Shown: positions 1 through 5,739 of the stretch, one piece after another | Position numbering within the stretch: the stretch's first letter is position 1 | Layout of the letters: every line of letters starts with the position of its first letter | Assembly: GCA_030616195.1 (NCBI GenBank) | Contig: JAUWXW010000015.1 | Coordinates: 1-13,389, forward strand | Length of the DNA stretch: 13,389 nt | Source of the DNA: Chloroflexota bacterium | GTDB taxonomy: Bacteria > Chloroflexota > Dehalococcoidia > RBG-13-53-26 | Direction: 5' to 3' | Notes under the pieces: generated by a model | Told to the model about the DNA's origin: nothing | The model's input: only the letters and a program-made list of their open reading frames with translations | Databases searched by the model: none | Position numbers and translations under genes: made by a program

Positions 1-339
1 CGGCAAGAGATAAGCGAATTGCTGCAACGCCAGGTTAAAGATCCCAGGTTAGGTGGTCTTATTACTGTGACTCAGGTTTCCACTTCTGGGGATCTTCGCC
101 ACGCTAGAGTGTTCTTTAGCATTATGGGCAGTGAAGATGAAAGAGGGGAGGTCCTTGAGGCTTTGACTGCTGCCTCGGGTTTCTTGCGCAAAGAGATGAG
201 CAGTCGACTCGGACTACGGCGTTGCCCTGAATTGAGCTTCCACTACGATGACTCCATTGGCCAGGGATCTCAGGTCCTCCAGTTAATTAGCCAGGTAGCT
301 ATCACTGAAACTGGAGGAGAAGAACCAAGTGAGTGTTGA
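1..339 (+). CDS. rbfA: 30S ribosome-binding factor RbfA, 5' truncated by window edge
   Basis: RbfA binds the 30S subunit and helps late 16S rRNA 5'-end maturation and cold adaptation. The reading frame is open from base 1 (first visible residues RQEISELLQRQVKDPRL), so the true start lies upstream; a TTG at 19 is not the start. The 112 visible residues carry family hallmarks in order: KDPRL near residue 14, a DLRHARVFFS strand, the helix ASGFLRKEMSSRLGLRRCPEL, and the C-terminal FHYDDSIGQGSQ segment. Only the first 10-20 residues appear to be missing. The stop lies inside truB (11-base overlap), the common rbfA-truB arrangement, suggesting translational coupling. The identification rests on motifs and synteny. 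Confidence 0.93.
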   Translation, partial: RQEISELLQRQVKDPRLGGLITVTQVSTSGDLRHARVFFSIMGSEDERGEVLEALTAASGFLRKEMSSRLGLRRCPELSFHYDDSIGQGSQVLQLISQVAITETGGEEPSEC

Positions 340-1246
340 CGGCATCCTAAACGTCCTCAAGCCGGCGGGCAGGACCTCCTTTGCAGTAGTCTCCTTGCTA
401 CGACGCCTGAGCGGTGAGCCACGGGTAGGCCATGCAGGGACGCTTGATCCTGACGCCACAGGGGTACTAGTCCTTTGCTTCGGTCAAGGAACCAGGATTA
501 TCGAGTTCCTGGCCCAGGCCAGGAAAACCTACCAAGCCGAAATTGAACTGGGGATAACTACCGATAGTTATGATGCCAGCGGTAAGGTAGTTCAAACGAG
601 CGATCCCTCCTTTGTCACCGAGGGGCAAGTCGAGCAGGTGCTTCATTCCTTTCTTGGTTCTATCGAGCAGATCCCCCCAATGTATAGTGCCCTCAAATAT
701 AAAGGGAAGCGTCTCTACCGATTTGCTTGGGAAGGGGTTGAGGTGCCAAGAGAGCCCAGGAGTGTGCAGGTTCTTGGCTTGGAGCTTCTGGGATGGCAAC
801 CTCCCATTATCGCTATTGAGGTGGAATGTAGTGCCGGTACCTACATCCGCTCCTTAGCCCATGATATAGGACTAGCTCTAGGTTGCGGCGCTCATCTTAG
901 AAAACTCGTTCGTGTCAAGAGTGAGCCCTTTCATATCAGTGAGGCCATACCCCTTCCTTTTATTGAACAGGCTTTTTGCCATGGCTATTGGCAGCGGTTC
1001 CTTTATGCTGTTGACGAGGTGCTCCTTGGTTGGGAAGCGGCTATCCTTAGCCAGGAAAGCGAGGCAATGGTAAGAAACGGTCGCTCCATACCTTTAGCGA
1101 GTACCGGTCTCTTAGCTCAGTCTGTCAATCGCTGTCGTGCCTACTCTACTGATGGTCGTTTTCTAGCGGTGTTACGTCAGGAAGACAAAGACCGATGGCA
1201 TCCTGAGAAGGTGTTTCACCTTACAGATTCCAGCAATATCCAGTGA
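329..1246 (+). CDS. truB: tRNA pseudouridine(55) synthase TruB
   Basis: TruB isomerises U55 in the T-loop of tRNAs to pseudouridine. The protein is 305 aa, normal for the family. The N-terminal NVLKPAGRTS is followed by GHAGTLDPDATGVL, with catalytic Asp40. IPPMYSALKYKGKRLYRFAWEGVEVPR lies mid-protein in its usual place, and AGTYIRSLAHDIG near residue 172 is the second conserved synthase motif. The last ~65 residues would be the PUA-like tail. GTG at 329 is chosen because GGAGGAG (about 313-319) sits at a good distance and the N-terminus matches the family. It overlaps rbfA by 11 bases. No intact partner gene follows closely. Confidence 0.96.
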   Translation: MSVDGILNVLKPAGRTSFAVVSLLRRLSGEPRVGHAGTLDPDATGVLVLCFGQGTRIIEFLAQARKTYQAEIELGITTDSYDASGKVVQTSDPSFVTEGQVEQVLHSFLGSIEQIPPMYSALKYKGKRLYRFAWEGVEVPREPRSVQVLGLELLGWQPPIIAIEVECSAGTYIRSLAHDIGLALGCGAHLRKLVRVKSEPFHISEAIPLPFIEQAFCHGYWQRFLYAVDEVLLGWEAAILSQESEAMVRNGRSIPLASTGLLAQSVNRCRAYSTDGRFLAVLRQEDKDRWHPEKVFHLTDSSNIQ

Positions 1247-1476
1247 CTGGCCCTCAGTCGCTGATTCAGGGGCAGCTCCCCAACCGATGGATTGAAGCCT
1301 TCCTTAACCTGTCTGTGGGAGAGCCTTTCCAAGCTCGATATCTTCTAAGGATTGAGGGAGTCCACTCCTTCAATCCTTTGGTCAAGGAAGGGATTCCTTC
1401 ACGCCTCACAAGCACTCAATTGCTGCTCAAGGGCAGTTACGAAGGTCTTGACAACCTGAGTGGAACATGCGTATAG
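1243..1476 (+). CDS. Doubtful 77-aa open frame after truB
   Basis: A GTG at 1243 overlaps the truB stop by four bases (GTGA), which can mark coupled translation, and the frame stays open for 77 codons. I recognise no family. Evidence against a gene: the frame is crossed by a near-perfect 15-bp inverted repeat at 1347-1378 and a smaller one at 1384-1399. The promoter of the next gene overlaps its 3' end. There is no convincing ribosome site apart from coupling. It is most likely truB 3' spacer sequence, but the overlap geometry is worth recording. Confidence 0.2.
   Translation: MTGPQSLIQGQLPNRWIEAFLNLSVGEPFQARYLLRIEGVHSFNPLVKEGIPSRLTSTQLLLKGSYEGLDNLSGTCV
1347..1378. repeat. Strong hairpin downstream of truB
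   Basis: The arms AAGGATTGAGGGAGT (1347-1361) and ACTCCTTCAATCCTT (1364-1378) pair over 15 positions with one G-T wobble; only two bases separate them, so the real loop is four or more. A second small hairpin, AAGGAA-N4-TTCCTT, follows at 1384-1399. Neither has a T-run, so these are not classical intrinsic terminators. They could still end or stabilise the rbfA-truB transcript. Confidence 0.6.
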
Positions 1477-1477
1477 T
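1448..1477 (+). promoter_or_regulatory. Sigma70-type promoter of the zinc-ribbon gene
   Basis: A perfect -35 TTGACA (1448-1453) is followed after 18 bases by TATAGT (1472-1477, 5/6 to consensus). The expected transcript start is near 1484, giving a leader of about 22 nt that contains the ribosome site AAAGGAGG at 1490-1497. This is one of the best promoter matches in the window. Confidence 0.65.
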
Positions 1478-1505
1478 TCAATCAGTTTGAAAGGAGGTGG
1501 ACGTA

Positions 1506-1649
1506 GTGGCACAGGCGTATTGCTTCAAATGTAGGTCGAAGGTTGACATTAAGAACCCGACGAGCGTCACTTTGAAGAACAAACGCCCGGCTACCAGGGG
1601 TGTATGCCCCAAGTGTAGCACCACGGTGTTTAGAATTGGCAAGGCTTAG
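1506..1649 (+). CDS. DUF5679-like zinc-ribbon miniprotein, 47 aa
   Basis: Small basic protein beginning MAQAYCFKCRSK and ending STTVFRIGKA. Two CxxC pairs (C6/C9 and C34/C37) separated by a basic loop form a four-cysteine zinc ribbon. The pattern AYCxKCR, TLKNxRPATRGxCPxC and the FRIGK end matches my recollection of the DUF5679 family, common in Chloroflexota and of unknown function; many such ribbons contact RNA or ribosomes. GTG at 1506 is chosen because AAAGGAGGTGG lies 8 bases upstream. It has its own promoter (1448-1477) and is convergent with the PHP gene, 16 bases away. Existence is near certain; function is unknown. Confidence 0.88.
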   Translation: MAQAYCFKCRSKVDIKNPTSVTLKNKRPATRGVCPKCSTTVFRIGKA

Positions 1650-1665
1650 TCGAACGATACTGGGA

Positions 1666-2334
1666 CTAACCAGAGTTGGATAGCGTGAGTCTACGTAGCA
1701 GAGTAAGTGGGTGGACGCTGAGTACTGTCTGCACTTGGTTTTCTTCCAAACCGCAGCCTCTGAGTATGGCATTGGCTAATGAGGGGGTAAGTAAACCCGA
1801 GCTTTCGTGGGCATCAGAGCCAAGTAATACTTTGATCCCGGTGGTCTCTACCAGGTGAGCTACATGCCCATTTGTCAAGCAGTGTCCCTTCCTGGCACTT
1901 ATCTCGATGAATATACCGTTTGCTGCTGCTAACTTCGCCTCCTCTGGAGTGAGTAATCCAGGGTGGACCAGGATATCTACGTCAGGCGATTGGACTGCCG
2001 CCAGGTTGGTCCCTTCTTCTACCGGTTCAACAATGGTCTCGCCATGAACGAGTACTATCCATGCTCCCAACTCCTTGGCCCGCTTTGCTGCTTCAGCAAT
2101 GGCTCGAGCCGGGAGGTGGGTAAGTTCAACACCGGGGATGGCGATGATGTCCCAATACTCTCTGGCTATGAGACAATCCTCGCTAACCTCGTGGAGTATT
2201 CTTTCCAGGGATCCCAGGCCAACGTGGTCGGTTAGAGCGATGGCGCGGTAGCCGTTTTCTGTTGCCCGCCGTATCAGTTCAATGGGCGACAGGTCTCCAT
2301 CGCTCAAAGAGGTGTGAGTATGGAAGTCGTAGAT
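1666..2334 (-). CDS. PHP-domain metal-dependent phosphoesterase with apparent ATC start
   Basis: PHP-family hydrolase of about 222 aa, the usual size of stand-alone PHP phosphatases. Visible metal-binding motifs: HTHTSLSDG near the N-terminus, ALTDH, GVELTH, VHGE, ILVHPG and the C-terminal GSDAHE. The family covers histidinol-phosphate and nucleotide phosphoesterases; the substrate here is unknown. No ATG, GTG or TTG in this frame lies between the minus promoter and the first HxH motif. ATC at 2334-2332 gives IYDFHTHT, exactly where homologues start MYDFHTHT (recollection), and GGGAGG (2349-2344) lies 9 bases upstream. The frame stays open to an ATG at 2595, but that would run 23 bases into divergent ino1 and through a structured leader. 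The gene is confident; the start is less so. Confidence 0.88.
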   Translation of the reverse strand: MYDFHTHTSLSDGDLSPIELIRRATENGYRAIALTDHVGLGSLERILHEVSEDCLIAREYWDIIAIPGVELTHLPARAIAEAAKRAKELGAWIVLVHGETIVEPVEEGTNLAAVQSPDVDILVHPGLLTPEEAKLAAANGIFIEISARKGHCLTNGHVAHLVETTGIKVLLGSDAHESSGLLTPSLANAILRGCGLEENQVQTVLSVHPLTLLRRLTLSNSG

Positions 2335-2340
2335 TTGTGG

Positions 2341-2369
2341 TTGCCTCCCAACACAGTATAGGCTATAAA
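2341..2369 (+). promoter_or_regulatory. Candidate ino1 promoter
   Basis: TTGCCT (2341-2346, 4/6) and TATAAA (2364-2369, 5/6) are separated by 17 bases. A start near 2376 would give ino1 a leader of about 197 nt that contains the folded element at 2436-2534. Confidence 0.45.
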
Positions 2370-2396
2370 TATAGCATACGCGAGTATAGTGGACAA
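2368..2396 (-). promoter_or_regulatory. Candidate minus-strand promoter of the PHP gene
   Basis: Reading the minus strand, TTGTCC (2396-2391, 4/6) is followed after 17 bases by TATATT (2373-2368, 5/6). The start point would be near 2361, just ahead of the ribosome site at 2349-2344. It overlaps the oppositely directed ino1 -10 box, so the two promoters would compete for polymerase. Confidence 0.45.
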
Positions 2397-2435
2397 CCAG
2401 GGGGGTGGAGAAAACGAGACGGACTTTCAGGACAA

Positions 2436-2534
2436 TAGTCGTTCCCCTATCACTCTGGACATTTGGCAGTGTAGCTGATAAGATAGCCCGTGCCTCAGAT
2501 AGGCTGGTTAAGCATCCGGCACGGTTAACGACTA
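2436..2534 (+). promoter_or_regulatory. Putative structured RNA (three-way junction) in the ino1 leader
   Basis: Three nested helices can form. P1 is TAGTCGTT (2436-2443) with AACGACTA (2527-2534), 8 perfect pairs. P2 is CTATC (2447-2451) with GATAG (2482-2486). P3 is CCGTGCC (2488-2494) with GGCACGG (2518-2524), 7 perfect pairs. Junction linkers are only 3, 1 and 2 bases. The element ends about 20 bases before the ino1 ribosome site AAAGGGGGT (2555-2563), and CCCCT at 2444-2448 could alternatively pair with AGGGG inside that site. I recognise no known riboswitch class. A cis-regulatory role is inference; the complementarity is direct observation. Confidence 0.4.
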
Positions 2535-2572
2535 GGGATGGAATTTGCGATGGGAAAGGGGGTGCGTAGAAC

Positions 2573-3685
2573 TTGGGAAACATAAACGTAGCCATAATAG
2601 GTGTAGGTAATTGTGCTTCCTCCTTAGTTCAAGGCGTCCACTACTATCGTAACGCAAAGCAAGACGAGTTTATACCTGGTTTGAGGTGTCCGGAACTCGG
2701 AGGATACCATGTCGGCGATATCCAGTTTGTGGCTGCCTTTGATATCGATAAGAATAAAGTGGGTAAGGACCTGGCGAAGGCCATATTCGTTTCCCCCAAC
2801 AATACCTTCAAGTTTTGTGAGGTGCCTAACACGGGGGTAAAAGTGCAGCGAGGGATGACCCATGACGGTCTGGGCAAATATCTTTCGCAAGTGATCACCA
2901 AGGCGCCTGGCTCCACCGCAAATGTGGTCAACATTCTCAAGAGCACGGAGACTGATGTAGTTGTCAGCTATCTGCCTGTTGGCAGTGAGGAAGCCACCAA
3001 GTGGTATGTGGAGCAAGTCCTCAGCGCCGGTTGCGGCTTGATTAACTGCATCCCCGTGTTCATCGCCCGGGAAGAGTACTGGCAGAAACGTTTTGCCGAA
3101 AAAGGGCTGCCTATAATCGGTGATGATATCAAGTCGCAGGTTGGCGCTACTATCACCCATCGGGTACTTACCAGGCTGTTCCGTGAGCGAGGGGTTAAAC
3201 TGGAGCGAACCTATCAGTTGAATTTTGGAGGTAACACAGACTTCTACAACATGCTGGAGAGAGAGCGCCTGGAGTCGAAGAAGATATCCAAGACCAACGC
3301 AGTTACGTCTCAGCTGGATTATGAGCTTGCCCCAGGAGATATCCATGTGGGGCCGAGTGATTATGTACCCTGGCTTGGTGACCGCAAATTCTGTCACATT
3401 CGTATGGAGGGGCGGGCTTTTGGCGATGTTCCTCTGAATCTGGAGCTCAAACTTGAGGTATGGGATAGCCCTAATTCAGCCGGGGTGGTTATTGATGCCA
3501 TCAGGTGTTGCAAGCTAGCCCTGGAAAGGGGGCTTGGGGGTGCACTAGCCGCCCCATCTGCTTGCTTTATGAAATCACCGCCTGTTCAGTATACCGATGC
3601 GGAAGCGCACAGAATGGTGGGGGAGTTTGTTGACGGGACGAACAATGAGACCTTGCCAGGTGAGAGCTTGCGTAGCGAGGAATAG
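2573..3685 (+). CDS. ino1: Inositol-3-phosphate synthase (glucose-6-phosphate cyclising)
   Basis: Converts glucose 6-phosphate to 1D-myo-inositol 3-phosphate with a transient NAD redox step; cytosolic. The 370 aa protein matches the short prokaryotic (actinobacterial/archaeal) class. Residues 5-16 form the Rossmann motif [12 protein letters not shown]. The catalytic block [17 protein letters not shown] is at 183-199, and [26 protein letters not shown] follows at about 216-241, both strongly conserved with mycobacterial Ino1. TTG at 2573 is chosen because AAAGGGGGT (2555-2563) lies 9 bases upstream and the N-terminus is full length. The stop abuts the glycosyltransferase ATG with no gap, so it begins the inositol-lipid operon. 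Expression may be set by the folded leader at 2436-2534. Confidence 0.95.
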   Translation: MGNINVAIIGVGNCASSLVQGVHYYRNAKQDEFIPGLRCPELGGYHVGDIQFVAAFDIDKNKVGKDLAKAIFVSPNNTFKFCEVPNTGVKVQRGMTHDGLGKYLSQVITKAPGSTANVVNILKSTETDVVVSYLPVGSEEATKWYVEQVLSAGCGLINCIPVFIAREEYWQKRFAEKGLPIIGDDIKSQVGATITHRVLTRLFRERGVKLERTYQLNFGGNTDFYNMLERERLESKKISKTNAVTSQLDYELAPGDIHVGPSDYVPWLGDRKFCHIRMEGRAFGDVPLNLELKLEVWDSPNSAGVVIDAIRCCKLALERGLGGALAAPSACFMKSPPVQYTDAEAHRMVGEFVDGTNNETLPGESLRSEE

Positions 3686-4816
3686 ATGGCCTTCCAAGCT
3701 ATGAATATCGCCTTGGTTTCCCCTTATGATTACGCCTATCCAGGCGGGGTCAACACCCATATTTCCAGCCTTGCCCTTGGTCTGGCTAAGATGGGGCATC
3801 AGGTAAAGATTCTTGCCCCTTGCTCCAATAAGAAAGCTCTGGCTCGCCCGCAGGACATCATTCCCCTGGGGAAAACAATTCCCTATCCCTCCAATGGCTC
3901 AGTAGCTCGGCTTACAATATCCTGGTGGCTGCTGCCGAAAGTGAAGTCAATCCTTGACGAAGAAAAGTTCGATATTATTCACTTCCACGAACCGTTGTTT
4001 CCTTCTCTACCTTGGATGGTGCTCCCCATGTCTCGCTCGGTTAATGTGGCCACTTTTCACGCCTACTATAAACGCTCCTTTGGATATTGGTTCTGGAAAC
4101 CACTTTGTAGGAGGTTTTACAACAGGCTTGATGGTAAGATCGCTGTCTCCGAACCAGCCATGAGGTTTGTCTCCAGATACTTCCCCGGTGATTACCGCAT
4201 AATCCCCCATGGCGTTGATGTGGAGCGTTTTTCGTCACAGGCACCTCCGATTGAGGATTTCTGCGATGGCAAATTGAATATCCTGTTTGTCAGTCGACTT
4301 GATGAGCGGAAAGGGGTGAGATACCTTATTAAGGCTTATAAAATGGTGAAGGAAGAGATTCCTGAATCCAGGCTTATTGTAGTTGGCCCTGGCAATCAGA
4401 GGCGGTATAAAGACTGGGTCCAGGCGGTAAAGTTGAAGGATGTAGTTTTCGCTGGCTACACATCCTATGCTGACCTACCGCGATATTATCGCACCGCGGA
4501 TATCTTCTGCGTCCCGGCTGTTGGGCGGGAGAGTTTCGGCATCGTTTTGCTTGAAGCAATGGCTGCTGGCAGAGCAATAGTCGCCTCGAATATTGACGGC
4601 TATGCCAATGTGCTGACTGATGGTGTTGATGGGGTGCTGGTACCGCCCAAAGATACAGAAACGCTGGCTCAGGCCCTTGTCTCCCTTCTTCGTGATCCGG
4701 CTCGACGCGAGCAAATGGGCAGCCAGGGGAGGAGCAAGGTGGAGGGGCTAACATGGGAAGCCATCGCTGGCAGAACGATGGACTACTACCTGGAGATATT
4801 AGGGCGAGATAAATGA
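3686..4816 (+). CDS. GT4 glycosyltransferase, PimA-like (inositol-lipid sugar transferase)
   Basis: 376-aa GT-B fold retaining glycosyltransferase. The N-terminal domain has GGVNTHI (20-26), the acceptor-side glycine loop, and FHAYYKRSF near 124-132, resembling the PimA catalytic His region. The C-terminal domain has SRLDERKG (203-210), whose Arg and Lys bind the donor diphosphate, VVGPG (232-236), and the EX7E motif in RESFGIVLLEAMAAG (E282, E290). In actinobacteria PimA puts mannose on phosphatidylinositol; position between ino1 and a CDP-alcohol phosphatidyltransferase argues for an inositol-lipid acceptor. Donor sugar (GDP-mannose or UDP-sugar) cannot be read from sequence. The ATG directly after the ino1 stop is chosen; an ATG at 3701 (MNIALVSPY) is also possible. 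It overlaps the next gene as ATGA. Confidence 0.9.
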   Translation: MAFQAMNIALVSPYDYAYPGGVNTHISSLALGLAKMGHQVKILAPCSNKKALARPQDIIPLGKTIPYPSNGSVARLTISWWLLPKVKSILDEEKFDIIHFHEPLFPSLPWMVLPMSRSVNVATFHAYYKRSFGYWFWKPLCRRFYNRLDGKIAVSEPAMRFVSRYFPGDYRIIPHGVDVERFSSQAPPIEDFCDGKLNILFVSRLDERKGVRYLIKAYKMVKEEIPESRLIVVGPGNQRRYKDWVQAVKLKDVVFAGYTSYADLPRYYRTADIFCVPAVGRESFGIVLLEAMAAGRAIVASNIDGYANVLTDGVDGVLVPPKDTETLAQALVSLLRDPARREQMGSQGRSKVEGLTWEAIAGRTMDYYLEILGRDK

Positions 4817-5418
4817 TGAACCTGTCTGAAGCGCGCCATCTAGCCGCCGAGCGCTCCACAGTTCGCCTGGTTAACGTCCTCCGCAGGACAAGGGTGACGC
4901 CCAATGCCTTGACCTTAATGGGCTTTGCAGCCAGTGGGGTTGCCGCGGCAGTTATCGCCAAAGAGTACCTCCTTGTGGGCGGGCTTCTGGTTCTCCTTTC
5001 CGGAGCTTTCGACCTGTTTGATGGCCCGCTGGCGCGAGCCAAGGGGCAAAGTACCAGGTTTGGGGCTATTCTTGATTCTACTTGTGATCGTTTTGGGGAA
5101 GCCGCGGTGCTTCTGGGACTCCTTATTGTATACGTAAACAAGGACGCTACCTGGGAGCCCCTGCTCATATATACGACCTTTGTAGGGTCAGTGTTGGTCA
5201 GCTATGTCAGAGCCAGGGGTGAGGCGTTGGGAATGAAATGCGAGGTGGGAATATTCACCCGGGCAGAGAGGGTTGTTCTTTTGGCACTGGGACTCATCCT
5301 AACTCATTGGATAGATAGGGCAATGCTCGTCATCTTGTGTATACTAACTGCCCTTACCCTGGTCACAGTGTTACAACGCCTTATTTATTTACGGGGGCAG
5401 ACAAACCAAGGTGGTTGA
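4813..5418 (+). CDS. CDP-alcohol phosphatidyltransferase, probable phosphatidylinositol-phosphate synthase
   Basis: 201-aa integral membrane enzyme. The signature D-x2-D-G-x2-A-R-x8-G-x3-D-x3-D is complete: D67, D70, G71, A74, R75, G84, D88 and D92, the metal site that activates CDP-diacylglycerol. About six hydrophobic segments are visible (roughly 34-49, 52-66, 95-108, 117-130, 154-164, 169-186). GIFTRAERVVLL near 145-157 is the conserved loop expected in this subfamily. Family members use glycerol phosphate, serine or inositol phosphate; with ino1 two genes upstream and a PimA-like gene overlapping by four bases, inositol 3-phosphate is the likely acceptor. That is inference from context. 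ATG ATG at 4813 offers two adjacent starts; no ribosome site is obvious, so coupling to the upstream stop is likely. Confidence 0.9.
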   Translation: MMNLSEARHLAAERSTVRLVNVLRRTRVTPNALTLMGFAASGVAAAVIAKEYLLVGGLLVLLSGAFDLFDGPLARAKGQSTRFGAILDSTCDRFGEAAVLLGLLIVYVNKDATWEPLLIYTTFVGSVLVSYVRARGEALGMKCEVGIFTRAERVVLLALGLILTHWIDRAMLVILCILTALTLVTVLQRLIYLRGQTNQGG

Positions 5419-5423
5419 TAGTT

Positions 5424-5459
5424 GCTTGAGCGATGGCGAGAGAGCCAGCTACCTCAAGC
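5424..5459 (+). other. Intercistronic hairpin before the small membrane protein
   Basis: GCTTGAG (5424-5430) pairs with CTCAAGC (5453-5459), enclosing TGGC (5434-5437) with GCCA (5444-5447) around a GAGAGA loop. It begins six bases after the phosphatidyltransferase stop and has no T-run. It could be a processing or stability element between cistrons. Confidence 0.35.
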
Positions 5460-5513
5460 CACTCCAGGCAATCTCATAATGACATAATCTCGACAGGGAG
5501 GGGAGCGAAGGCC

Positions 5514-5696
5514 ATGAGCGATAACACGTTCCAATGGAGCTTTATTGGAGTTGTTGTTCTGGCGATCATTTTGATCGTTCTGGCAGCGGCTGCGGTGATA
5601 CCTGGGTGGCTGATAGCCATTGCTATCATCGGCGGGCTTGCCGGTTGTGTCGCCTTGCTTTACTACTGGGGAAAAGGCTATATGAGCCGCCTTTAA
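5514..5696 (+). CDS. Small two-helix membrane protein, 60 aa, unknown function
   Basis: I recognise no family. The protein starts MSDNTFQWSF and has two hydrophobic stretches (about 11-30 and 34-50) split by a Pro-Gly turn, then a short basic tail ending YYWGKGYMSRL. It would be a small inner-membrane hairpin. ATG at 5514 is preferred over an in-frame ATG at 5433 because AGGGAGGGGA (about 5495-5504) sits about 9 bases upstream, and the 27 extra residues of the longer form are polar, low-complexity and cross the hairpin at 5424-5459. It lies between the lipid enzymes and purA on the same strand. A helper of the neighbouring membrane enzyme is possible but unsupported. Confidence 0.6.
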   Translation: MSDNTFQWSFIGVVVLAIILIVLAAAAVIPGWLIAIAIIGGLAGCVALLYYWGKGYMSRL

Positions 5697-5739
5697 GTTC
5701 TTGGCATGGTTGAGAAGTTGTCTTAATGTGTGAGTTTTC

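Noticed and set aside
1243..1476. 77-aa frame overlapping the truB stop as a real gene
   Set aside because: Crossed by strong inverted repeats and by the next gene's promoter, with no recognised family; kept only as a low-confidence feature.
2335..2595. 87-codon N-terminal extension of the PHP protein from ATG 2595
   Set aside because: It would overlap divergent ino1, run through the folded leader and both promoters, and adds no recognisable domain.
2624..3397. 257-codon antisense frame inside ino1
   Set aside because: Shadow of a highly conserved, codon-biased gene on the other strand; no motif or ribosome site.
4374..5168. 264-codon antisense frame across the GT4 and phosphatidyltransferase genes
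   Set aside because: Spans two real genes with intact catalytic motifs; its product is Ser/Pro/Arg-rich low-complexity sequence typical of shadows.
5701..5728. Promoter for purA (TTGGCA with CTTAAT)
   Set aside because: Spacing of 15 bases and a 4/6 -10 box are too weak to report.
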